DNA of 21,919 bases from Lysobacteraceae bacterium (GTDB taxonomy: Bacteria > Pseudomonadota > Gammaproteobacteria > Xanthomonadales > Xanthomonadaceae), in assembly GCA_027483745.1 (NCBI GenBank), contig JAIXTZ010000190.1:1-21919 (forward strand), written 5' to 3'. Positions 14,848 through 21,919 of the stretch are shown one piece after another. Every line of letters begins with the position of its first letter. Within the stretch, counting starts at the first letter, position 1. Below the pieces are notes generated by a model. It was not told the DNA's origin. It was given only the letters and a program-made list of their open reading frames with translations, and did not search any database. The position numbers and the translations under genes are program-made.

Positions 14848-16211
14848 TCCGCCCCACCCTCGTACTCCCGGGGCTCGCGCTGGCCGCGGCGCTCACGGCA
14901 TCGCCGGCGTTCGCCGCCGAAGAGGATTTCGCCCTGGCCTTCCCGATCACCGCGCCCGCCGGCGAACCGGTGTTCGCCATCGAGCTGCCGGCGGAGGCCT
15001 ACGCCACCCTGACCACTGCCGACCTGGCCGACCTCGTCGTGGTGGATGCGCAGGGACAGGAACAACCGATCAGCCTGCAACGACCACCGCCGCCCACGCC
15101 GCCCAAGACGCCCGACGCGTTCGCGCTCCCGTTGCCGGTTCCCGTCCCCAGGGATGCCTCGGCCATCCCCGGCCGGCTGGCGCTGCACGTTCGCCGAAAC
15201 GCCGACGGACGTCTGGACGTCCTCGACGTCCAAGCGAACGATGGGCTCCCGTCCGATAAAGGCTCGACCGAGTGGCTGGTCGATCTCGGTGACGCGGCAC
15301 GGCAGGGCATCGACGGCCTGCGCCTGACCCCCGATGGAGAGGCCGATTTTCGTACCCGGGTCGACGTCCGGGGCTCCAATGACCTCGTGACGTGGCAAGC
15401 GCTCGACGCCGCCCTGCCGGTGCTGCGCGCCTCCAGCGGGGCACGGCGTATCGAGCGGCTGGATCTACGCTTCGCTCGCACAACGCTCCGCTATCTGGCG
15501 CTCCGACCGGCCGACGGCGCTCCGGCCCTGCCCGATCTGGCCTCCCTGCACGCGCTGCGGACCCGGGAGGCCGAGTCCGCTCCGCTGGCCTCCGTGGTGC
15601 TGGAGGCCGCGGGAGTTTCCGCCGACGGCCTCACCGTCGATTACGCCAGCCCCGGTCCGTTGCCGGCCCAGCAGGCCGAGATCCAACTGCCGGAGGGTGA
15701 CGGTATCGTCGAATTCCGCCTCGACGAGCGGATCGACGAGCGCTGGCAGGCGATCGCCAGCGGCACGGCGTGGCGGGTCGCGTTGGACGGTGAACCCCTC
15801 GAAGCCGCGCCCATCCCCCTATGGCGGCAAGGGATCGGAGCGCTGAGGCTGGAACTCTCCCGAGCCATGCCCGCCCCCCGCCTCGTCCTGAGGTACGCCC
15901 CGGACCGCGTCATCGTCATGGCCCAAGGCGAGCCGCCCTTCCGCTTGCTCGCCGGCAGCGCGACGCAACGGCGTCAACCCGTGGCGATGGACGAGGCGCT
16001 CGCCGCGATCCGCCAACGACAGGGCGAGGCGTGGCAACCGCCACGGGCGGCCGTCGGGCCGGGGCGCTCGCTGGCCGGAGCCGCCGCCCTGGTGCCGCGT
16101 GCTGATCCCGGGCAGCGCTGGCTTTGGGCCGTACTCGCCCTCGGGGCCATCCTCGTCGCCGGCCTCGCCGGGCGCCTGCTGAGCGCCGATGGGCCGCCCC
16201 CAGCCCATTGA
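14844..16211 (+). CDS. DUF3999 exported, membrane-anchored protein
   Basis: The 455-residue protein has a signal peptide with likely cleavage after AFA (residue 24). A large beta-rich periplasmic region follows and a single C-terminal transmembrane segment (about 426-446, WLWAVLALGAILVAGLAGRLL) precedes a short tail. Sequence style and size match the DUF3999 family, which is often found next to DUF2339 genes. Parts near 170-225 (FRTRVDVRGSNDLVTWQALD and the following strands) look like a galactose-binding-type beta-sandwich, suggesting carbohydrate or envelope-polymer binding, but this is weak. The ATG overlaps the DUF2339 stop (ATGA) and has GGAGG 7 nt upstream, so the pair is cotranscribed and probably coupled. 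The open frame continues far upstream inside DUF2339, but that part is a shadow. Confidence 0.88.
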   Translation: MIRPTLVLPGLALAAALTASPAFAAEEDFALAFPITAPAGEPVFAIELPAEAYATLTTADLADLVVVDAQGQEQPISLQRPPPPTPPKTPDAFALPLPVPVPRDASAIPGRLALHVRRNADGRLDVLDVQANDGLPSDKGSTEWLVDLGDAARQGIDGLRLTPDGEADFRTRVDVRGSNDLVTWQALDAALPVLRASSGARRIERLDLRFARTTLRYLALRPADGAPALPDLASLHALRTREAESAPLASVVLEAAGVSADGLTVDYASPGPLPAQQAEIQLPEGDGIVEFRLDERIDERWQAIASGTAWRVALDGEPLEAAPIPLWRQGIGALRLELSRAMPAPRLVLRYAPDRVIVMAQGEPPFRLLAGSATQRRQPVAMDEALAAIRQRQGEAWQPPRAAVGPGRSLAGAAALVPRADPGQRWLWAVLALGAILVAGLAGRLLSADGPPPAH

Positions 16212-16244
16212 TTTCTGACGCAACGTTCATCCGGGAGGCAAGCA

Positions 16245-16325
16245 ATGCGTGACAGACTGCGCGCGTTGACACTTGTTGACACCCGGATGCGCCATGGCAG
16301 CGAACGCCCCGATTCCGCACGTTGA
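16245..16325 (+). CDS. Possible 26-residue leader ORF
   Basis: An ATG with a near-ideal ribosome site (GGGAGG 6 nt upstream) opens a 26-codon Arg-rich frame, [18 protein letters not shown] and onwards, ending at TGA 16323-16325. It overlaps the first ten codons of the next gene in another frame, whose own ATG has a weak ribosome site. It may serve to bring ribosomes to that gene. Nothing else supports a functional peptide. Confidence 0.35.
   Translation: MRDRLRALTLVDTRMRHGSERPDSAR
16265..16282. repeat. Two direct GTTGACAC repeats, 10 bp apart
   Basis: GTTGACAC occurs at 16265-16272 and 16275-16282, a spacing of about one helical turn, and GTTGAC recurs at 16321-16326. Each contains TTGACA, but no -10 lies at the right distance. 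It could be an operator, or chance. Confidence 0.5.
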
Positions 16326-16719
16326 CGCTTTCGACATTTCTTCGCGCGGTCGCATCGGGCCGCACAGCGGCTGGCACGCTGCCGAGAAGCGGGTCAATGC
16401 GCTCGCCCTGCGCCCCGATCCGGAGGGCGGGCCGGCGCCCGCGCAGCCGGCCTGGTCGCCACTCGTTCTTGCCTTGGGCGGGCGCCTCGTCCTCGCCAAC
16501 CTGAAAGCCGTCGAGCTCAAGCCCACCCTCGACGCCGTGAATCGCATCATCGATGCGCTCAACGGGCTCCCGGACGATGCGAGCTTCGCCGACCTCGAAC
16601 GGGCGCTCGGGCTTCGCCGAGCGCGTGAGTCGCACGATCGGATCGGTGACGCGATGAGCCGCGTTCTGCGGGCGCTTGAGTCCCGCTCGGCCGATGCCCG
16701 TCGGACGATGCCGCGCTAA
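16294..16719 (+). CDS. Hypothetical protein, unrecognised family
   Basis: A 141-residue soluble protein with no signal peptide or membrane segment that I can see. The N-terminal third ([19 protein letters not shown]) leads to a Pro/Ala stretch. A hydrophobic stretch, [24 protein letters not shown] (in two blocks), then leads to an amphipathic helical C-terminal half rich in Asp, Arg and Leu. Codon third positions are strongly GC-biased, as in the neighbours, which supports real coding. I chose the ATG at 16294; its ribosome site is weak, and an in-frame TTG at 16273 is the alternative. It is convergent with argH, and the two stop codons overlap (CTAA at 16716-16719). It lies 82 bp after the DUF3999 gene. 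I do not recognise the family and assign no function. Confidence 0.65.
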   Translation: MAANAPIPHVDAFDISSRGRIGPHSGWHAAEKRVNALALRPDPEGGPAPAQPAWSPLVLALGGRLVLANLKAVELKPTLDAVNRIIDALNGLPDDASFADLERALGLRRARESHDRIGDAMSRVLRALESRSADARRTMPR

Positions 16720-18008
16720 GGGGTCGACGTCGACCAGCGGGCTACCAGGAGGCCGAGGCGCAAGTCGCCGGCCGCCCCCGGTGACACGCGCGAATCGAGG
16801 CTGCCCTGCGGATCGCGTTCCGCCCACTGCGTGGGATCGGCGGCCTGCTGGTAGGCGTCGCGGAACGGTATCCCACGCGAGGACAGCTCCACGGCCAGGT
16901 CGGTGGCGTACATCGACGGCTCGATGGCGGTGCGCATCCGGTCTGGCTGCCATTCCATCGCACGCAGCAGGTCGGGCAACAGTCCGAGCGCCGCGAGGCC
17001 GCGGCCGAAGCCGTGCACGATCGCGCCTTTCGAGTACTGCAGGTCGCGGTGGTAGCCCGAAGGCAGCGAGAGCAACTGCTCCACCTCGATCTTCGCCGCG
17101 GCAACAGAAGCGTAGACGCCGCGCATCAGCTCGATGACGTCGGGGTTGCGCTTGTTCGGCATCAGCGAGCTGCCGGTCGTGTACTTCGCCGGCAGGCGGA
17201 CGAAGGCGTATTCCGCGCTGGCGAACAGCGACAGATCCCAGGCGAGCCGGCGCAGGTCGAGCAACGCCGAGCCCAACGCTTCCAGTGCGGCGAGTTCGAA
17301 CTTCCCGCGCGAGAGCTGCGCGTACGTGGCGGCGACCTGCAGCCGGCCGAAGCCGAGCGCGCTCGTGGTGTGGTCGCGGTCGAGCGCGAGGTTCACGCCA
17401 TACCCGGCGGCCGAACCGAGCGGATTCGCGTCGATCCAGCGTGCCGTGTCACGCAGGCGGTCGGCATCATCGAGGAAGGCCTCGGCCCAGCCCGACCACC
17501 ACATCGCCGCGCTGGAGACCATGGCGCGCTGCAGGTGGGTGTAGCCCGGCAGCGGCAATCCGCCCTCGTTCGCGGCGCGTTCAAGCGCCACGCCGGCGGC
17601 CGCGTGGCAGAGCGTCGCCGCATGCGCGAGCCGATCCTTCAGCCACAGGCGCGTCGCGACCAGCACCTGGTCGTTGCGGCTGCGGCCGGTGTGGATCTTC
17701 TTGCCGACGTCGCCGAGGCGCTCGATCAGCCGGGCTTCGATGGCGGAGTGCATGTCCTCGAAGCGCTCGTCGAGCACGAAGCGGCCAGCAGCGACATCGG
17801 CATCGAGCTCCGCCAGCTCGCCGGCGATCGCGGCCCGTTCGTCAGCGGCAAGGATGCCGATGCGTTCCAGCCCCTCGGCATGCGCCCCGCTGGCGCGGAT
17901 GTCGTAGCGGATGAACTCGCGATCGAGGATGACGTCGTCGCCAGCGAGGAAGCGCTGGATGTCCGCGTCGATGTCCATGCCGGGCTTGGCCCACAACACG
18001 TTGCTCAT
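16716..18008 (-). CDS. argH: Argininosuccinate lyase
   Basis: The 430-residue cytoplasmic enzyme splits argininosuccinate into arginine and fumarate, the last step of arginine synthesis. It belongs to the aspartase/fumarase superfamily. The signature [18 protein letters not shown] lies near residue 280 and includes the flexible-loop catalytic Ser. The earlier blocks [16 protein letters not shown] and [19 protein letters not shown] (about 85-120), and [11 protein letters not shown] with the catalytic-region Thr-His, are also clear. The ATG overlaps the argC stop (ATGA) and has GGAG 8 nt upstream. The C-terminus carries a short palindromic DNA stretch and ends 1-3 bp into the stop codon of the convergent hypothetical gene. 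It is the last gene of the arginine unit in this window. Confidence 0.96.
   Translation of the reverse strand: MSNVLWAKPGMDIDADIQRFLAGDDVILDREFIRYDIRASGAHAEGLERIGILAADERAAIAGELAELDADVAAGRFVLDERFEDMHSAIEARLIERLGDVGKKIHTGRSRNDQVLVATRLWLKDRLAHAATLCHAAAGVALERAANEGGLPLPGYTHLQRAMVSSAAMWWSGWAEAFLDDADRLRDTARWIDANPLGSAAGYGVNLALDRDHTTSALGFGRLQVAATYAQLSRGKFELAALEALGSALLDLRRLAWDLSLFASAEYAFVRLPAKYTTGSSLMPNKRNPDVIELMRGVYASVAAAKIEVEQLLSLPSGYHRDLQYSKGAIVHGFGRGLAALGLLPDLLRAMEWQPDRMRTAIEPSMYATDLAVELSSRGIPFRDAYQQAADPTQWAERDPQGSLDSRVSPGAAGDLRLGLLVARWSTSTP
16722..16735. repeat. Perfect 14-bp palindrome at the convergent 3' ends
   Basis: GGTCGACGTCGACC is its own reverse complement and contains two GTCGAC units. 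It starts 3 bp after the stop of the hypothetical gene and lies inside the final codons of argH (Ser-Thr-Ser-Thr). No T-tract follows on the plus strand. Confidence 0.85.
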
Positions 18009-18958
18009 GCCGACCACTCCACGGTGAGGCCCGCCGTCTCGGCTTGGCCGAACGCGAGGTTGAGGTTCTGAAGGGCCTGCGTCGCCGCGCCCTTCAGGAG
18101 GTTGTCGAGGGTGCTGACCACGACCAAGCGCCGACCGTCGTCCGACAGCGCGAAGCCACCGATTTCGACGCCGTGGCGGTTCGCGATGCGCGAGACCCAC
18201 GGGGCGCCATCGACCACCCGGACCAGCGGCTCGCTGGCGTAGGCCGTCGCGTAGCGGAGCTGGATCGCGTCGAGCGAGGTGGGTTGGTGCAGGTGCGCGT
18301 TGACCGTCATGGTGATGCCGCGAAAATGCGGCGCCACGTGCGGCATGAACTCGACCGGATGGCCGAGATGGCGCGTGACCTCGCGCTCGTGCACGTGGTT
18401 CACCAGCGTGTACGGCATCAGGTTGTCGTGGAGCTTGGCCGGGTCGTTCTTGTCGCTCGGCGTCGTGCCCGCGCCGCTGTACCCGGATACGCCGAAGCAC
18501 TGCGCCGGGCCGTCGAGGAGATCGAGCACCGGCCCCAGCGCCATCTGCATCGCCGTGGCGTAGCAACCCGGGTTGCTGATGCGGGTCGCGCCGGCGATCA
18601 GCGGACGACTCCGCTCGGGAAGGCCGTAGGTCCACGTCGCGTCGAAGCGGAAATCCGCCGACAGGTCGACGATGACCATGCCGGGGGCCACGGCGTCGAT
18701 GGCCGCGACGTAGGGCGCGGCCAGCCCGTTGGGCAGGCCGAGCACCACGGCATCAACGCCGCTGCCCGCGACACCGGCCGCGTCGAGCGACGTGTAGCGC
18801 AGCTCGCCCTGGTAGGCCGGTTCGTGGTCGGCGAGCCGCTGCCCGTCGCGCTCGCGCGAGGACACGAAAGCGATCTCGAAACCGGGATGCGTCGCCAGCA
18901 GCTTGATGAGTTCGGTACCGACGTGGCCGCGGGCGCCGACGAGGCCGACACGGATCAT
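18005..18958 (-). CDS. argC: N-acetyl-gamma-glutamyl-phosphate reductase
   Basis: The 317-residue cytoplasmic enzyme reduces N-acetylglutamyl phosphate to the semialdehyde with NADPH. The N-terminal NADP-binding fold shows [20 protein letters not shown] (residues 1-20) with GARGHVG. The catalytic cysteine is C132 in [27 protein letters not shown] and [16 protein letters not shown] follow, the latter with the active-site His region. Length is that of the shorter argC type. The ATG overlaps the GNAT stop (ATGA) and has a clear GGGGAG 7 nt upstream, so it can also initiate on its own. It lies between the GNAT and argH genes, with 4-bp overlaps on both sides. Confidence 0.96.
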   Translation of the reverse strand: MIRVGLVGARGHVGTELIKLLATHPGFEIAFVSSRERDGQRLADHEPAYQGELRYTSLDAAGVAGSGVDAVVLGLPNGLAAPYVAAIDAVAPGMVIVDLSADFRFDATWTYGLPERSRPLIAGATRISNPGCYATAMQMALGPVLDLLDGPAQCFGVSGYSGAGTTPSDKNDPAKLHDNLMPYTLVNHVHEREVTRHLGHPVEFMPHVAPHFRGITMTVNAHLHQPTSLDAIQLRYATAYASEPLVRVVDGAPWVSRIANRHGVEIGGFALSDDGRRLVVVSTLDNLLKGAATQALQNLNLAFGQAETAGLTVEWSA

Positions 18959-19557
18959 GCGGGGTCTCCCCGACGCGCCATCAGATGGCGCAGATGGGCC
19001 CGCACGGCCGGCCATTCGCCGTCGATGATCGAGAACACGACGGTGTCGCGCCAGCTGCCGTCCGGCATGCGCATGTGGTTGCGCAGGATGCCCTCTTCCT
19101 TCGCGCCGAGCCGCGCAATCGCCGTCCGCGAGGCGTGGTTCATGAAGTGGGTGAAGAACTCGACGCGGCCGCAGCCCATCACCTCGAACGCATGGGCCAG
19201 CAGCAGGGCCTTGGCTTCCGTGTTGAGGCCGGTGCGCTGGGCGCGCTTTGCGTACCAGGTCCAACCGATCTGCACACGCCGGTGCTCCGCCTCGATGTTG
19301 CCGAAGCGCGTGCTACCGACGACGGCGCCGGAGGCATCACGAACGACGAAGGGAATCGCCTGCCCCGCCTCGCGGAGCGCCAGCGCCTTGTCGACGTAGG
19401 CGGCAACCGCCTCCGGTGCGGGCACCGAGGCGTACCACAGGGTCCAGAGCTCGCCATCGCGCACCGCGTCCTGCAGCGCCGGCACGTGGTCACGCGAAAG
19501 CGGCTCCAGCGTCACGCGTTCGCCCTTCAGCGTGGGCATCGCCATCCAGGCGCTCAT
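18955..19557 (-). CDS. GNAT-family N-acetyltransferase (RimJ/RimL-like) within the arginine unit
   Basis: The 200-residue cytoplasmic protein is a single GNAT domain of the RimJ/RimL type. It starts [20 protein letters not shown] (about 9-28), has the central strand [10 protein letters not shown], and an acetyl-CoA pyrophosphate loop in the position of [14 protein letters not shown] (about 113-126). [28 protein letters not shown] follows in two blocks, typical of the C-terminal half. The donor is presumably acetyl-CoA; the acceptor is unknown. It is locked between the NAGS/K and argC genes by ATGA overlaps and has no good ribosome site, so it depends on coupling. Because acetylglutamate synthesis is already encoded by the fused NAGS/K, its job is not obvious. 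It might acetylate an amino acid, a protein N-terminus or a toxic analogue. Confidence 0.9.
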   Translation of the reverse strand: MSAWMAMPTLKGERVTLEPLSRDHVPALQDAVRDGELWTLWYASVPAPEAVAAYVDKALALREAGQAIPFVVRDASGAVVGSTRFGNIEAEHRRVQIGWTWYAKRAQRTGLNTEAKALLLAHAFEVMGCGRVEFFTHFMNHASRTAIARLGAKEEGILRNHMRMPDGSWRDTVVFSIIDGEWPAVRAHLRHLMARRGDPA

Positions 19558-20873
19558 GCCGCGGCCCCGAGCTTCAGCGTGGCGGGCCGGGTGCGGCAGT
19601 GCTCGACGGCGAAGCGGATGTCCTCGAAGCCCTCCAAGCCGTACCAGAACACCGTCCACGGGTCGCCCTTGAGGGCGCCTTCGCTCTGGTCGAAGTAGAA
19701 GTCGTTGATCGGGTTGCTCGTGCGTGAACGCCAGAACAGCCGGGGCGTCTCGGCACGCATCACGTCCCAGGCTGCGCGCCCGAGGCCCTCGCCCTTGGCG
19801 TCGTCGGCCACGGCGAACTTGTCGAGGTGAGGGATGCCGTTTTCTTCGGTAAGCACCAGGGCCGCACGGTAGTTGGCCGACACATAGATCCGCCAAGGCA
19901 CGGTGGTCTCGAAGTAGTCCAGCGTGAGCGCGCGACCGAAGCCCGATTCGATCAGGTGCTTGAGGCGCGGCAGGTCGACCTGGTCCCAACGCTCGAACAC
20001 ATGGATGGCTTCACCGCGACGCACCAGCGTGCCCGAGCCGCGGTGGGTGAACAGTTCCTTGGCCAGTTCGTCGGGCTTGGTGATCGACACCGACGACGAG
20101 GGCGGCAGCGCATCCAGCAGGTCGGCGATCTGTTCGATCTTCACCCGCATGCCGCCGGTCAGCCACGGCGCCGCCATCAGGCGTTCGCGGTCGGTGCTGA
20201 GGTTGATCGAGTCGATCAGCTTGCCCTCCCCGTCCAGCAAACCGCCGGTGCCGGTGAGGAAGATGATCTTGTAGGGCTGCAGCGACTTCACCAGTTCGTT
20301 CGCCGCCCAGTCGGCGTTGATGTTGACGATCTGGCCGTCCTTGGTCTCGCCCAGCGAGCAGATCACCGGGATCGAATTCGCCCGGATCGCCGCCTCGACG
20401 CCGTCGCGCTCGACGCGCTTCACGTCGCCGACAAGGCCGAGACGCTCGCGGTCGACGATCTCGGCTTCGAACACGCCGGTCTGGATCGATGTCGCGCGGA
20501 CGCCGGCTTCCTGCAGCGCATCGACGAGGCGAAGGTTCTCGCGCACCAGCACGCGGCGCACCACGGCCAGCACCTCGGGCGGCGTGACGCGCAGGCCGTC
20601 GACGGTCTGCTTGGTGATGCCGGCCGCCGCCATCTCCTCGTCCAGCTGCGGGCCGGCGCCGTGGATGACCACCGGCGTCAGGCCCACCTGCTGCAGAAAG
20701 GACAGGGAGGAAATCAGCGATTCCATGTCGTCGCGAAGGATGGCCCCGCCCACCTTCACGACAGCGAAGCGTGCGGCATCGACCGAGCTGAAGCGCTTCA
20801 GGTACTGCTGGATCTCCTTGGCGCTGGCCATGTTGGAGAGCAGGCGGACAATCGTTGTGCGGAGATCGGTCAT
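19554..20873 (-). CDS. argB: Bifunctional N-acetylglutamate synthase/kinase (NAGS/K)
   Basis: The 439-residue protein joins an N-acetylglutamate kinase domain (about 1-285) to a C-terminal acetyltransferase (NAT) domain (about 290-435) of the vertebrate-like NAGS type. It makes acetylglutamate from glutamate and acetyl-CoA, then phosphorylates it. Kinase motifs are [14 protein letters not shown] (about 36-49, Lys40) and [13 protein letters not shown] (about 69-81). [12 protein letters not shown] and the [14 protein letters not shown] block follow. NAT-domain blocks are [34 protein letters not shown] and [20 protein letters not shown]. Bifunctional enzymes of this kind are characterised in Xanthomonas and Maricaulis and are typically inhibited by arginine. 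The ATG overlaps the argE stop (ATGA); there is no strong ribosome site, so coupling is likely. The symbol argB covers only the kinase half. Confidence 0.94.
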   Translation of the reverse strand: MTDLRTTIVRLLSNMASAKEIQQYLKRFSSVDAARFAVVKVGGAILRDDMESLISSLSFLQQVGLTPVVIHGAGPQLDEEMAAAGITKQTVDGLRVTPPEVLAVVRRVLVRENLRLVDALQEAGVRATSIQTGVFEAEIVDRERLGLVGDVKRVERDGVEAAIRANSIPVICSLGETKDGQIVNINADWAANELVKSLQPYKIIFLTGTGGLLDGEGKLIDSINLSTDRERLMAAPWLTGGMRVKIEQIADLLDALPPSSSVSITKPDELAKELFTHRGSGTLVRRGEAIHVFERWDQVDLPRLKHLIESGFGRALTLDYFETTVPWRIYVSANYRAALVLTEENGIPHLDKFAVADDAKGEGLGRAAWDVMRAETPRLFWRSRTSNPINDFYFDQSEGALKGDPWTVFWYGLEGFEDIRFAVEHCRTRPATLKLGAAA

Positions 20874-21919
20874 GGCCGCGAGAAGATTCGGATCAGGTGG
20901 TCGGTGTAGCTGGCGAGCTGGTCAAGGGCGACCCACTCGTCGGCAGTGTGGGCCTGGGCGATGTCGCCGGGGCCGAAGACGAAGGCGGTCATGCCGGCCT
21001 GCGAGAACAGGCTGGCTTCGGTCCAGAAGTCGACGGCATTGCCGATCGGCAGGCCCAGTTCGTCGGCGAGGTCGCGCGCGGCGAGGCGGCGGCTTTCCGC
21101 TTGCGCGACGTCGCCGGCCGGCAGCGAAGGACCAAAGAACGTCGCCTCGTAGTGCGCCAGCGCGGCGGGATCAGCGAGGCCCTTGAAGTGCGCGTGCAGC
21201 TGGGCGGTGTCCATGGAGGGCAGCGGCCGGAAGCCGAAGCGCACCTCGGCGCTGGGCGCGATCATGTTGGCCTTGATGCCGCCCTCGACACGGCCGATGT
21301 TGAAACGCAGCCCGGTCAGGCCGCCGAAGCGCTGATGCGACTGCGATTCGACGAAGGCTAATGCGGCCTCGCCCCAATGGATGGCCTGGTGCAGGGCCGA
21401 GAGCTTCAGCGCGTTCGCCGCAGAGGCGTGTCCGGCCTGGCCTTGGAACTTCATCAACACCGAGGCGATGCCGCGATGCGCGAGCACGGCCTCGCACTGC
21501 GTGGGCTCGGCCACAACGGCCTCGGTGAAGTCGTGGCCCTGCGCGAGGAAGCCGGCAATGCAGCGCGCGTCGTTGGCTTCTTCGTCCGTGGTGAACAGGA
21601 AGGCCGCGTCGCCGGTGGTGCGGGCCGCTGCCGCCAACATGGCCGCCGCCGCGCCCTTGATGTCGCAGGCCCCGAGACCGATGGCACGGTCGGCGGTGAC
21701 GCGCAGCACGTGCGGACTGGCCGTCCACGCCGGTGAATCCGGCACGGTGTCCATGTGCACGTTGAACACGCGCGTCGGGTTGCCACGCACGGCCAGCAGG
21801 GCCACCGCGCCGGCGCCGAAGTCGGTCAGCTGGAAGCGGAAGCCCGGCAGGTTCGCCTGCAGGTAGTCGAACATCCCGCCGGTGCCGATGGCCCGCGGCG
21901 GGTTGCGCGTGTCGAAGCC
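20870..21919 (-). CDS. argE: M20-family acetylornithine/acetylcitrulline deacetylase (5' end outside window)
   Basis: This fragment of 349 residues is a zinc-dependent M20 metallopeptidase-family deacetylase. The frame is open to the window edge, starting within [15 protein letters not shown], so the true start lies beyond 21919; the ATG at 21874 is internal. Metal and catalytic blocks are NVHMDTVPD, the [14 protein letters not shown] block, the Glu pair in [27 protein letters not shown], and the final His in AQAHTADEW. In Xanthomonas campestris the equivalent gene in the same neighbourhood deacetylates N-acetyl-citrulline rather than acetylornithine. The matching NAGS/K neighbour makes that role likely here, but the partner transcarbamylase is not in view. 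Its stop overlaps the NAGS/K start (ATGA). It is the most upstream gene of the unit seen here. Confidence 0.93.
   Translation of the reverse strand, partial: GFDTRNPPRAIGTGGMFDYLQANLPGFRFQLTDFGAGAVALLAVRGNPTRVFNVHMDTVPDSPAWTASPHVLRVTADRAIGLGACDIKGAAAAMLAAAARTTGDAAFLFTTDEEANDARCIAGFLAQGHDFTEAVVAEPTQCEAVLAHRGIASVLMKFQGQAGHASAANALKLSALHQAIHWGEAALAFVESQSHQRFGGLTGLRFNIGRVEGGIKANMIAPSAEVRFGFRPLPSMDTAQLHAHFKGLADPAALAHYEATFFGPSLPAGDVAQAESRRLAARDLADELGLPIGNAVDFWTEASLFSQAGMTAFVFGPGDIAQAHTADEWVALDQLASYTDHLIRIFSRP

Noticed and set aside
16266..16281. TTGACA hexamers as promoters for the hypothetical gene
   Set aside because: No acceptable -10 lies 15-19 bp downstream, and transcription would start at or after the chosen ATG.

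Overview
The window is a chromosomal segment from a GC-rich gammaproteobacterium, most likely of the Xanthomonadales (Lysobacterales). The strongest clue is the arginine block at the right end. It has a fused N-acetylglutamate synthase/kinase, a GNAT gene, argC, argH and an ArgE-type deacetylase that resembles the Xanthomonas acetylcitrulline deacetylase. The HisRS type and a DUF2339/DUF3999 pair fit the same group. I see no insertion sequence, phage gene, integrase or CRISPR array, so this looks like core chromosome with some lineage-specific genes.

Layout: (1) 1-1203, the 3' part of a DeaD/CsdA-type RNA helicase. (2) 1246-4482, minus strand: the tRNA hydroxylase trhO, then putP and a membrane-anchored Sel1-like protein only 12 bp behind putP. 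(3) 4613-8362, plus strand: a secreted protein made of two copies of one domain, an FKBP lipoprotein whose start overlaps its stop, a HI0933-family flavoprotein and a secreted PQQ-type sugar dehydrogenase. (4) 8363-11627, minus strand: hisS followed after one base by an enlarged histidine/aromatic ammonia-lyase. (5) 11760-11922: promoter, tRNA-Pro(CGG) and a strong intrinsic terminator. (6) 12088-16211: a large DUF2339 membrane protein overlapping a DUF3999 protein. (7) 16245-16719: a possible small leader ORF and an unrecognised 141-residue protein. (8) 16716-21919, minus strand: argE, NAGS/K, GNAT, argC, argH, with four successive ATGA overlaps.

The arginine genes form one translationally coupled unit. 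They cover acetylglutamate synthesis and phosphorylation, reduction, deacetylation and the final argininosuccinate cleavage. The transcarbamylase, the synthetase and the aminotransferase would lie outside the window. The items most worth a second look are the duplicated secreted protein with its coupled isomerase, the enlarged MIO ammonia-lyase behind hisS, the GNAT inside the arginine unit, and palindromes at two of the convergent gene ends. None of these amounts to a demonstrated new system.
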